A DNA stretch of 64,000 nucleotides from Myxococcales bacterium. GTDB lineage: Bacteria > Myxococcota_A > Polyangia > Haliangiales > Haliangiaceae. The notes beneath the pieces are model-generated. The model was not told the origin of the DNA. It made no database searches and saw nothing but the letters and a program-made list of their open reading frames with translations. Shown here piece by piece: positions 28,782 to 43,900 of this stretch (positions are counted from its first letter, which is position 1; each line of letters opens with the position of its first letter). The DNA lies in assembly GCA_016706545.1 (NCBI GenBank), contig JADJJK010000008.1, positions 1-64,000 of the forward strand, given 5' to 3'. Made by a program: the position numbers and the translations under genes.

Positions 28782-30007
28782 AACGCCTTGACCACGCGCT
28801 CGATGGCCTCGTCCACCGCGGCCGCGGAGTTGAACGCCGACAGGCGGAAGTACCCCTCGCCGCCGGGGCCAAAGCCTGCTCCTGGCGTCCCCACCACGTG
28901 GGCGCGGGTCAGGAGCTGATCGAAGAAGTCCCACGACGGCATGCGGTCCGGCGTGCGGATCCACAGATACGGCGCGTGGACGCCGCCGAAGATGGTGAAG
29001 CCCGCCTTGGTCAGCCCTTCCCGCATGCGGCGCGCGTTGTCCAGGTAGAACGCGACCTGCCCCATGGTCTCCCGCAGGCCGTCGGCCGAGTAGGCGGCGG
29101 CGGCGGCGCGCTGCACGACATAGGAGACGCCGTTGAACTTGGTCGAATGCCGGCGCGACCACATGGCGTTGACCGACCGGAGTTGACCGCCGGCCCCCTG
29201 GCCCATGAGCTGCTTGGGGATCACCATGAAGGCGCAGCGCACCCCGGTGAACCCCGCGCGCTTGGAGAAGCTGCGCAGCTCGATGGCGCACTCCTTGGCA
29301 CCCTCGATCTCGAAGATCGAGTGCGGCACCGCTGGATCCGAGATGTAGGCCTCATACGCCGCGTCGAACAAGATGATGGCCTTGTGCTGACGCGCCCACG
29401 CCACCCACTGCTCCAGGCCCGCGCGGCTGGCCACCGTTCCGGTGGGGTTGTTGGGCGAGCACAGATACACGAAGTCCACCGGGTGCTCGGGGGGCGCAGG
29501 CTGAAAGCCGTTGGCCTCCGTGCCCGGCATGTACACGAGCCCGGCGAAGCGGCCATCCGCGCCCAGCGGTCCGGTGCGGCCGGCCATGACGTTGGAGTCC
29601 ACATAGACCGGATAGACCGGGTCGCTGACGGCGATGCTGGCCGCCGCGTCGAACAGCTCCTGCACGTTGCCGCTGTCGCACTTGGAGCCATCACTGACGA
29701 AGATCTCGTCGGCGCCGATGTCGACGCCGCGCGCGCCGAAGTCGTGCTGGCGGATGGCGTCGAGGAGGAAGTCGTAGCCTTGCTCCGGTCCGTAGCCGCG
29801 GAACGTGGGGCGCTGGCCCATCTCGTCCACCGCCGCGTGCATCGCGGCGACGATGGTCGGCGACAGCGGCTCGGTGACGTCGCCGATGCCCAGCCGGATC
29901 ACCTTGGCGTCAGGGTGGGCGGCAGCGTAGGCGCGCACCCGGCGGCCGATCTCGGGGAAGAGGTAGCCTGCGGGCAGCTTGGAGAAGTGGTCGTTGATGC
30001 GGGCCAT
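28775..30007 (-). CDS. dapL: LL-diaminopimelate aminotransferase
   Basis: A 410-residue PLP enzyme of the usual DapL length. It converts tetrahydrodipicolinate to LL-2,6-diaminopimelate with glutamate as amino donor, bypassing the DapD/C/E steps of lysine and peptidoglycan precursor synthesis. Visible family marks are INDHFSKLPAGYLFPEIGRR at the N-terminus, the SDGSKCDSGNVQELF segment, SPNNPTGT, and the PLP lysine in SFSKRAGFTG. The start ATG 30005-30007 is clear. It stands alone, with its own promoter presumably in the 159 bp upstream. Confidence 0.95.
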   Translation of the reverse strand: MARINDHFSKLPAGYLFPEIGRRVRAYAAAHPDAKVIRLGIGDVTEPLSPTIVAAMHAAVDEMGQRPTFRGYGPEQGYDFLLDAIRQHDFGARGVDIGADEIFVSDGSKCDSGNVQELFDAAASIAVSDPVYPVYVDSNVMAGRTGPLGADGRFAGLVYMPGTEANGFQPAPPEHPVDFVYLCSPNNPTGTVASRAGLEQWVAWARQHKAIILFDAAYEAYISDPAVPHSIFEIEGAKECAIELRSFSKRAGFTGVRCAFMVIPKQLMGQGAGGQLRSVNAMWSRRHSTKFNGVSYVVQRAAAAAYSADGLRETMGQVAFYLDNARRMREGLTKAGFTIFGGVHAPYLWIRTPDRMPSWDFFDQLLTRAHVVGTPGAGFGPGGEGYFRLSAFNSAAAVDEAIERVVKAFG

Positions 30008-30166
30008 CGCGCGAAGCTACACGCTCGCGGTCGGGCGCGCAGCAAGCTGGCCGCGCTTTGGGCCTGGGGCCGGCGGCGGCCCAGGTGGGGGCTCACTTCT
30101 ATTCTATGGAAGGAAGGTTGTGTGCTCCGTATGCCTCGCAGTACGCTGCCCACGGAGGGCGTGAAC

Positions 30167-30708
30167 ATGACAGTTCCTTGGGTAGTGATGGGCTGCGGCC
30201 TTTTGATTGTTGCGGCATGTGCAACCGATGAGGGTGATGACGTGCCCATCGGAGGTGGCCCCAACGACACCTCGCGATGTTCGGAGAGCGCCGACACGTG
30301 TGTGGGGGAGACCGTATGCGTTGCGGGCTCCTGTGTCGCGGCGTATCCCCGCATCTACGCCATCTCTAGTATCAACGTCACCGTGCCGACGACAAAGTCT
30401 GACGGAACGCCATGGGATATCGGTGGTGGTGCACCGGATCTCTTCGTTCAGGTCAACGTCAACGGGACGCTCACTGGGATCTCCTCCGTGAAGGCGGATG
30501 CGTTCTCTGCATCCTTTGCCGGACCATTTCCGGCGCTCTCATTGCGGGTAGCACCCTGGTGCTAAGTGCCCTGGACGAGGACCTGACGGTGGACGATCCT
30601 GCTTATTCGTGCGCGGCGGCTCCGTTGAGCATGGCGCAGCTCCGAGGGCGTCAGCTCTCCTGCGGCAGCGGCGGGTACCAGATGACGTTTCGCGTTGAGC
30701 CGCAATAG
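30167..30708 (+). pseudogene. Lipoprotein gene with a frameshift
   Basis: ATG 30167, with GGAGGG 8 bases upstream, begins a lipoprotein (lipobox IVAAC, MTVPWVVMGCGLLIVAACAT). It continues through a Cys-rich stretch and a C2-like beta domain (ISSINVTVPTTKSDGTPWDI, LFVQVNVNG) and then stops at 30563-30565. The continuation of the domain (IAGSTLVLSALDEDLTVDDP) is found in a different frame and runs to TAG 30706-30708. The switch falls within about 30515-30535 and is explained by one missing base. Codon use is less G+C-biased than its neighbours. This may be a real pseudogene or a sequencing error. The full product would be about 180 residues. Confidence 0.6.
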
Positions 30709-30743
30709 AGACCCAGGTGCGACCAAGCCCTAGATCATTTTTT

Positions 30744-31595
30744 CTAGGCGAGTTCTCCCCGCGGCAGGTGCTCGGCGAGCAGCGCGACGACGGCGTCAGG
30801 GGCCTCGATGTGGAGCCAGTGATCGGCGTCGATGGCATGGGAGCGCAGGTGCGGCGGCGCGACGCGCAGGGCTGCCCGATCCGCGACGCTGAGCGTGGAG
30901 GAGCGCTCGGCGACGACCACGTGCAGGTCGCCGCCCGCGGGATCGAGCGCGCTCGGCCACAGATCCGCCGCGTAGTACGACTCCAGCATCTGGCGCACCG
31001 CCGGCAAAGGCAGCCGCGAGCGCAGCCCTTCGTCGGCGGGCTCGAGGTTTTGCGCCAGCCACTGCGCCAGCGCGCGCGGCTGGTCGGCGGCGGTGAGCGC
31101 GGCCTCGAACGCCTCGCGTGAGGCGAAGCGCGGAGGCAACGACTCGAGCGTCTCCAGCACCTGGCGCACGGAGTTGTGCGGCTCGGAGAACGCCAGGGGC
31201 CGCGCGCTGGGCGAGGCGTCGAGCATCCACCACTGCGCGATCTGCGAGGCCCCAGGGTGGCGCGCCCGGCGCTGGCGCAGCGTGGCCATCACCTTGCCGC
31301 CAAAGCTGTGGCCGGCGGCGGCGACGAGCCGTACGCCCTGTCCGGCGAGCTCGCCAGCCAGCTCGCCCACGTCATCGGCGCAGGCAGCCAGGTCGTGGGG
31401 CGGGGGCGGTGAGTCGGACTTGCCGTGGTTGCGCAGGTCCACCAGCACGCAGCCGAGGTCTGGCCGCGCGCGATGCACCTTGCGGGCGATGCTGCGCCAG
31501 TTGCCTCCGGATCCAAAGATGCCATGCGTGAGCATCAGGTAACCGCGCACCGCCGCGCCCTGGGAGGTGAGGAGCTCGTGGTGCAATCGGGCCAT
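30744..31595 (-). CDS. Alpha/beta hydrolase (YbfF/ABHD11-like esterase)
   Basis: A 283-residue protein from ATG 31593-31595; a longer frame adds poorly coded residues. It has the alpha/beta hydrolase order: oxyanion-hole region LTHGIFGSGGNWRSIARK, the VDLRNHGKSD strand-turn, the nucleophile elbow GHSFGGKV with Ser, and a late HWLH with the probable catalytic His. The DLRNHG phrase is typical of the YbfF/ABHD11 esterase group, which cleaves acyl esters or thioesters. The substrate is unknown. It is divergent from lhr, with about 200 bp between them. Confidence 0.85.
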   Translation of the reverse strand: MARLHHELLTSQGAAVRGYLMLTHGIFGSGGNWRSIARKVHRARPDLGCVLVDLRNHGKSDSPPPPHDLAACADDVGELAGELAGQGVRLVAAAGHSFGGKVMATLRQRRARHPGASQIAQWWMLDASPSARPLAFSEPHNSVRQVLETLESLPPRFASREAFEAALTAADQPRALAQWLAQNLEPADEGLRSRLPLPAVRQMLESYYAADLWPSALDPAGGDLHVVVAERSSTLSVADRAALRVAPPHLRSHAIDADHWLHIEAPDAVVALLAEHLPRGELA

Positions 31596-31797
31596 GGGGA
31601 GAGGGTGGCGGGACAAGGGCGACCCGTCAATTCGCCGCGGCGCCAGAGGGACCTTTGGCAGGCCCGGCACGGGCGTCGCCAGGCTCTGGGGTGCCAGCGG
31701 TGATCCCGGCGAGCCGGGCGCGTGGTCAACGCTGGGCAGATCTCCCGCGGACCGCGCCGGTGCGCTACGCTCAGGGGCCGTGGTTGCCGAGTTGCAG

Positions 31798-36587
<4,790 letters not shown>

Positions 36588-36591
<4 letters not shown>

Positions 36592-37088
36592 GCACCCCAC
36601 CTGGAGCCTTGCGCGCAGCAGCGGTCGCGGCCGGCGCGGCAGCAGCGGCAGGCGGCGCAGCGGCAGCCGCGGCAGCAGGCCACGCGGCGGCAGCAGCAGG
36701 CGGCGCGGCCCGCCCAGGGCCTCGGTGGACGGGCTGGCTCGCCGCGGCGTTGGTCGCCGTGCAGCTTGGCCTGCCGGCGACGTATTTCTTGCGGCGTGAC
36801 CCGCACGATGAGCGCTTCTCCTGGCGGATGTTCTCTCCCATGCGGATGGCGCGGTGTGCGCCGGTGCTGCGGCTGGGCGAACAGTCAGTGGTGTTGCCCT
36901 CCCACTTTCACGAGGCGTGGATCGAGCTGGCGCAGCGCGGACGCCAGGGCGTGCTGGTGGCGATGGGGCAGCACCTCTGTCAGCGCAACCCAGGCGTGGC
37001 GGTGGTGGCGTCGATGACCTGCGAGTATCTCGGCGGGGCTCGTCGCGACTTCACCAGCGGCGATCTCTGCCAAGGGGGGGCCTTCTAG
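36588..37088 (+). CDS. Membrane-anchored protein resembling the tail of HTTM/gamma-carboxylase-like proteins
   Basis: A 166-residue protein from GTG 36588, overlapping the lhr stop (GTGA). The first 40 residues are Ala/Gly repeats, then a TM helix (GWLAAALVAVQLGLPATYFL), then a soluble part opening with DPHDERFSWRMFSPMRM. The phrase RFSWRM is a hallmark of the segment following the last TM helices of HTTM (vitamin K-dependent gamma-carboxylase-like) proteins. The HTTM body is encoded by the next gene, so the two may be a split version of one protein. Function is unknown; gamma-carboxylation is not claimed. Confidence 0.6.
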
Positions 37089-37230
37089 TGCCTCGCTGCG
37101 ACGTCGCGTCAGTCGATCAGCCGTCGCCGCACCTGCGCGGGGCGCCGAGGGACGCTTCGTCGCGGCGCCTTGCGCGCGGCGCGCCGGGCCACCTTGCCAC
37201 CGCTCATTTTCTGTGGGACGAGGCACGAGC

Positions 37231-39090
37231 GTGAGTCAGCGGCGAAAGAAGTCGCGCGGGGCCGCCGGGAGCAAGGCGCTGGTCGCTGGGCCCAAGCCGG
37301 CTCGCCAGGCCACGAAGGCGAAGCAGCGCGGCGGCGGCAACGCGAGGGCCAAGCAGCCACGGCCGCACGGCTCCACCGGCGCCGCGTCGCGCGCGTCGTC
37401 GGAGCTGTCGTCGTCGAGTCAGCAGCTAGAGCGGCAGCCCGCCGACGCGGGCGCATCCTCGCTGGAGCGGCAGCTACCTGCCGGCGCGGGCGCATCCTCG
37501 CTGGGGCCGCAGGACACAGCAGCCGCGTCCAGCGCGGCGCCCGCGGTCAGCGCCGCCAGCGCGGCCCGCGCCGAGGCCCGCGCCGCCACGCCGTCTGCCG
37601 AGGTGCGCGTCCACGGCGCCCGGGCTGCGGTCGCCCCCTGGGCTTGGCCGCTCGAGGTCTCGGCGCGCAAGCTGGCGCTGGCCCGGTTCGCGCTGTTCGC
37701 GCTCGTCGCGCTCGACGCCATCCTGCAGCTCCCGCACGCGCCGCGCTATGGCGCAGGGGGCTTCGCGCTGGCGCACGTGCCGTGGCTCTCCGCGCTAGGC
37801 CCCGGGCGTGACAGCTTCGTCATCGCGCAGGGCCTCATCTCCGCGCTGGCGGTGGCGGCGGCGCTGGGGCTGACGAGCCGGGCAGCGATGCTGGCGCTCT
37901 CTGGCCTCTACGGCTGGTGCTACTTCGGTAGTCAGCTTGATTCCTATCAGCACCACTACCTGGTGTGGATCGTGGTCACGCTGTGGGCCTTCGTTCCAGC
38001 GCCAGCCGCGCAGCGCGCGCCTGCGGCGCGAGGGCGAGAAGACGGCTCAGGCGACAGCCAGGCCGATGGAGGGCTCGCGTCGGTTCGCTCGGTGGCGTTG
38101 CGCCTGGTGCTGCTGCAGCTCGGGATCATGTATCTGTGGGCGGCGGTGGCCAAGCTGGACGCGCGCTGGATCGATGGCACCGCGATGTCGCAGCAGCTAC
38201 GCGGAGCGCTGCGCGACTGGATCGACGCGACCATGGGCGTCGCCGTCGCGTCGCGGCTGGTGATCGTCGTCGAGCTGGTGCTGGCGGTCACGGTGTGGCG
38301 CGCTCGGGCCTGGCGCTGGGCGCTGCCGCTGGGCGTCTCGCTTCACGCGGTCATCGCGGTGAGCAGGCTGGAGATCGGGCTGTTCTCCTACTTGATGATG
38401 GCCCTGTATGTGCTGCTGTTGCCCGAGCCCCTGGTGGCTCGCCTGGCGGGGCTCGGGCGGTGGTGGCGACGGCGCTGGCCCTGGCGCGCGTGGCGACGCG
38501 GGCTGGTGCTTGGGCTCGTGGCCAGCGCGGCGGCGCTCCTGCTCCTCGTGCGTCCGCCGCTGCCGGCCAGGGTGGCGGTGGGCATGCTCGCGGTCGTGGT
38601 CCTGCTGCTCTGGCGCGCGGGCAAGGACGCCGCGGCGCTGGCGCGGGTCGGGCGGGCGGCGCTGGCCGCTGGCGTCACCGTGGCGCTCTGGCTGGTCGTG
38701 GATCTCGGCGCCGACGTTTGCGCGGACTACTACCGCTACTGGGGGGGTGCGGCGCGGCGGCTCGGCGACGAAGCCCAGGCCGAGCGCGCCTACCGCGGCC
38801 TGGTAGAGGTCAGCCCGGACCAGGAGCTTGGGCACTTTCACCTGGGGCGCTTGCTCATCCGCCGCGGCGAGCTGGAGCAGGGCCTGGCCGCGCTGCGCGA
38901 GGCCGAGCGGCTGGCGCCGCGCAGCACGCGCGCGCTCACCGAGCAGGCCCGCGCGCTCACCGCGGCTGGCCGGAGCCAGGACGCCGCCGAGGTGGCGCAG
39001 CGGGCCCGGCGGCGTGAGCGCAGCGAGCAGCCGCGCGAGGACCGTGAGCAGACCGGCGAGCGCAGCGGGCTCGATGGTGGGGCGCCGTGA
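37231..39090 (+). CDS. HTTM-domain membrane protein with TPR tail
   Basis: A 619-residue protein from GTG 37231 (GAGG 11 bases upstream); GTG 37213 is possible. An N-terminal tail of about 140 residues is Lys/Arg- then Ala/Ser-rich and includes two 13-14-residue repeats (GASSLERQ/GASSLGPQ). Residues about 150-510 hold roughly ten TM helices with the HTTM phrases LDSYQHHYLVWIVVTLWAF and LQLGIMYLWAAVAKLDARWI. The last 110 residues form TPR-like helices (ELGHFHLGRLLIRRGELEQG) and a charged tail. HTTM is the membrane domain of gamma-carboxylase-like proteins. The catalytic C-terminal part is absent here and may be supplied by the upstream gene. Confidence 0.75.
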   Translation: MSQRRKKSRGAAGSKALVAGPKPARQATKAKQRGGGNARAKQPRPHGSTGAASRASSELSSSSQQLERQPADAGASSLERQLPAGAGASSLGPQDTAAASSAAPAVSAASAARAEARAATPSAEVRVHGARAAVAPWAWPLEVSARKLALARFALFALVALDAILQLPHAPRYGAGGFALAHVPWLSALGPGRDSFVIAQGLISALAVAAALGLTSRAAMLALSGLYGWCYFGSQLDSYQHHYLVWIVVTLWAFVPAPAAQRAPAARGREDGSGDSQADGGLASVRSVALRLVLLQLGIMYLWAAVAKLDARWIDGTAMSQQLRGALRDWIDATMGVAVASRLVIVVELVLAVTVWRARAWRWALPLGVSLHAVIAVSRLEIGLFSYLMMALYVLLLPEPLVARLAGLGRWWRRRWPWRAWRRGLVLGLVASAAALLLLVRPPLPARVAVGMLAVVVLLLWRAGKDAAALARVGRAALAAGVTVALWLVVDLGADVCADYYRYWGGAARRLGDEAQAERAYRGLVEVSPDQELGHFHLGRLLIRRGELEQGLAALREAERLAPRSTRALTEQARALTAAGRSQDAAEVAQRARRRERSEQPREDREQTGERSGLDGGAP

Positions 39091-39806
39091 GCTTGGCGCG
39101 GCCCCCGGTCCATCACCGCGCGCTCCCCGCGCCGGCCAAGGTCCGCACCAAGGCGGAGCGCGCCGCGGTCATCGAGTCCATCCTCGACGCCCACTTCCCC
39201 CAGCCCGCGATCCCGCTCGACCACGCCGATCCGTTTCAGCTCCTGGTGGCCACGGTGCTGTCGGCGCAGTGTACGGACGCGCGCGTCAATCAAGTGACGC
39301 CCGGCCTGTTCGCCTGCGCGCGCGACGCGGCCACCATGGCCACGCTGTCCGCCGCGGACATCCTGCCGCACATCAAGACTTGCGGCCTGGCCCCGAGCAA
39401 GGCCAAGAACCTGGCGGCGCTGGCCCGCAAGCTGGTCGCGGAGCACCGCGGCCTGGTCCCCGCGCAGTTCTCCGCGCTCGAGGCGCTGCCGGGCGTCGGT
39501 CACAAGACCGCGAGCGTGGTGATGGCCCAGGCCTTCGGCGTCCCGGCATTCCCCGTCGACACCCACATCTTTCGCCTGGCGCGGCGCTGGCAACTCTCGC
39601 GCGGCGACACCGTGGAGCGGGTCGAGCGAGATCTCAAGGCGGCCTTCCCGGCGCCACGCTGGAACCTGCTGCACCTGCAGATCATCTACTTTGGCCGCGC
39701 GTACTGTCCGGCGCGCGGACACGATCCGGACCGCTGCCCGATCTGCGCGTGGGCGATGTCGGAGGCGGCCAGGCGCAGGGAGCGCCGCGAGGGGCGCAGC
39801 GCGTGA
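39087..39806 (+). CDS. nth: Endonuclease III
   Basis: A 239-residue base-excision repair glycosylase/AP lyase that removes oxidised pyrimidines. The helix-hairpin-helix is LEALPGVGHKTASVV with the catalytic Lys; the catalytic Asp is in FPVDTHIFRLARRW. The iron-sulfur loop is unusual: CPARGHDPDRCPIC gives C-x9-C-x2-C with no fourth Cys, against C-x6-C-x2-C-x5-C in E. coli. An N-terminal extension of about 20 residues precedes the domain. The GTG start overlaps the stop of the HTTM gene by four bases. With lhr upstream, the unit carries two DNA-repair-type enzymes. Confidence 0.94.
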   Translation: MSLARPPVHHRALPAPAKVRTKAERAAVIESILDAHFPQPAIPLDHADPFQLLVATVLSAQCTDARVNQVTPGLFACARDAATMATLSAADILPHIKTCGLAPSKAKNLAALARKLVAEHRGLVPAQFSALEALPGVGHKTASVVMAQAFGVPAFPVDTHIFRLARRWQLSRGDTVERVERDLKAAFPAPRWNLLHLQIIYFGRAYCPARGHDPDRCPICAWAMSEAARRRERREGRSA

Positions 39807-39809
39807 CAG

Positions 39810-40871
<1,062 letters not shown>

Positions 40872-40977
40872 GCGGCGCGGCGGATTGTACGCATCGCCTC
40901 GGGTTGAGCGAGCCGTCGCCGCGACTTTTGCGGCCGCCAGGCGCGCGCGTCACCGCCAAGCGCGCGCGTCACCCGCG

Positions 40978-43900
40978 TCACCGCGGCGCGGCGCCGCCGG
41001 TGTTGCGGCCGCTGCGCCGCTCTCGGTCCTGGTACTGCCGCTCGAATTGCTCGGCTGACAGCCGGCTGCCCATCGGCGGAGGCGGATCGATCTGCACGAA
41101 GGCGTTGTCGAGGATCCGCAGCGCGCGGATCCGGCACAGCGTGGCGTCCAGGCTGAGGCTGCCGATGCTCCGCGCCAGGAGCTGGCGCGCGGCGTCGATG
41201 GCCACCGCCGCCACCGGCACGCCGTTCTCTTCGATCTGGCGGAACTCGGTGGCGGCGAGCGCGGCGCGCACTCGCATCCATGAATCGCTGTCGAGCGCCT
41301 CCGCGGCGAGGTCGGTGTCGCCGGCCTCGAGCGCCGCGAAGTCCTGCCGCTCGGGGCTGTCTTCCGAGCCGCCGGCCACCGGCATGGTCTCCTGGGCGAC
41401 GATCCGCTCCATGGTCTCGTCCAGCTCGCGCGCCAGCGCCCGGCTCGGCCCAAGCTCGCGCGCCGCCTTGGCGTAGGCGTGGCCATCGACATGGCGGCCC
41501 TGTCCGGCCAGCGCTCGAGCCATGCAGTGCAGCCCGATGATCTTGGCCTCGCGGTCACCGCCGGCCTTGGCGATGAGCCGCGTGGCGATCTCCTCGCACT
41601 CGGCGAACTCGCCCACGCGCATCAGCGCGGTGGCGTAGCGGGCCAAGAGCGGCGTCTCCAGGTGGGCTCCGGCGGCGATGGCGCGTCGCAACGCCTGGCA
41701 CGCGACGCGGTGCTCGCCGACCAGCGTGGCGGCGGTGGCCAGGGTCTGCCATGCCTCCGGAGTCCGGAAGCGGCGCGAGGCGTAGCGCAAGATCCGCAGC
41801 GCGGCGTCGGGCTGCCCGGACTCCAAGAAGGCCTTGCCGATGAGATATGGCGCCTCTCCGCGCTGCACCCGGGCCAGCGCGCGCACCGCTTCGCTGCCCG
41901 CGCCGCGCTGCACCAGCGCCATCGCGTGGCGCTCGACATAGGCGCTGCTCTGCGGCTCGCGCGCCGCGGCCCATCGCAGGTGGCGCGCGGCCTCCGCCGC
42001 GTTGCCAGCGCTGGCGGTGCGCAGCCCGGCTTCGTAGGCGGAGGTGGAGAACGGCCCCTCCAGCTTGGACGCGCCCCACCGCGCCTCCAGAGCCGACAGC
42101 GCGGCCGACCGCTCATCGTCCTGCAGGGCGGACACTCCACGGCAGGCCACCTCGAAGGCCTCATCGGCGAGCCCTTCATCGAACAGGTAGCGCGCCAGCC
42201 GCATCCACGGCGCGGCGACCCCGGTGGGGTTGGCCAGCGCGGCCAGCCAGTGAACGTTGATGTGCGCCTCGGGCGAGTCCGAGGTCTCCGCCGCCGCCGA
42301 CCACGCCACCGCGGCCGAGCCGCCCTCGATGGCGCGGGTCACGCGCTCGAACAGCGCCGCCGCCGCGTCGTACTGCGTCGGGTCGCGCGCCAGGTCGTGC
42401 GCCAGCCGCTGCTCCCAGCCGATGCGCTCGTCACCGCGCAGATAGCGGCGCACGAGCGGCAGGTTCGCCACCAGCCCATCGAGATAGCTGCCGTGCTCCG
42501 CCTCGATGTCGAGCGCCCGCTCCACTCGCAGGAGCCAGGTGTCAAACAGCCACTCGGGGCAGTGTTCCAGGCGGTCGAGCAGGCGGAGCAGCGCCAGCAC
42601 CGCGGCCGAGTCCACCTGGTAGCGCGCGCGTCGCACCACGTACAGGGCCTCGGTGGCGATGTGCCGGTACGCGCCAGCCACCGGCGTCGGCGTGCCCGAG
42701 GTGGACGCCAGGTAGCGCGCGAGCGCGATGCCCAGCGCCAGCACCGCGCCGGCGGCGTGCGCCTCGCGGCTCTTGCTGGACGGCACCAGCACGCTCCACC
42801 ACTCCTGGACCAAGGCGTCCGCGGTGCGCAGCGAGTCGTCCTTGGGCTGCGCGAGGCGGTCGAGGATGGCCTGCGCACTGGCGCCCGCGCCCGGCAGCGA
42901 CTCGGCCAGCTCCTGCAGCCACTGGGGCTCGATGCCAAACGGGCGGCGCAGGCCCAGCGCCTCGCGCACCAGCGGGGTATCGAAGGACGGCAGAAAGTCT
43001 GCCAGGTCGCGCGCCGCGGACATCGCCAGGTGCATGGCGCCCTGATCCAGCCGGCGCTCGATCACCTGCTCCCACTCCGGCGTGGACCAGCAGCAGGCCA
43101 GCCGCAGCAGCCGGTTGATCTCGCTCTCGAAGCGCGACTGGTTACGCCGGAGTTGCACGATCTGGATCTGCTCCATCGCGTCGTGGAGCTCGCCGGCCAG
43201 CATCATGGCGCGGGCCGCCACCAGCCGCGCCTTGCCATCTCCGACGATGCCCTCCGCGTCCACGCCCTGATAGTGCCGAAAGGCGACCAGCGCTTCGTCT
43301 TCGCGGCCCAGCGTCACCAGCGCATCGAGCAGCATGGCCAGGTCTTCTGCGTCGGCCAGGCGGCCGCGCATGAAGCCGCTCACCGCGCGGCCTGGATCTC
43401 CGCGGTGGTAGCCTTCCGTGGCGTAGGCGCGCGCGAGCAGCCACGGGTCTCGCTTCCAGTGCGTCACGCGCTTCTGCGCCCAGGCGAAGGCTTCCAGGGT
43501 CGCCGGATCATCGGGCAGCTTGGTCAGCGCCTGATCCGCGAGCGCGATCGACTCATCGAGCCGGCCGATGTCGAGGTGGACGAACGCCAAGAGGAGCGCG
43601 GCGTGATGCGGCGCGTGCGCCTCCCCGACCGGCAGCTTGCCGTCGGCGGCGCGCTCGAGGATATCGCGGCAGCGGTACTGCGCCTCGGCGTAGGCGTGTC
43701 CGGGGCGCCCGACCTGGCGCAGCCGACGCACGCAGTCGAGGTGGGCGCTGCCGAAGTCTGGGCCCGCCACGGTGGCGCGGTCGGCCCAGCGATAGCTCTC
43801 CTCGATCCGGCCTTTCTCCGCGAGCTGCAGCGAGTAGTTGTGGCAGGCGTATGGGTTGGCGGGCATCAGGCTGGCGGCGATGCCCTGGTGACGGATCCCC

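Noticed and set aside
30412..30708. A separate 98-codon gene
   Set aside because: Its first part overlaps the lipoprotein frame with nonsense; only the second half is meaningful and completes the frameshifted lipoprotein domain.
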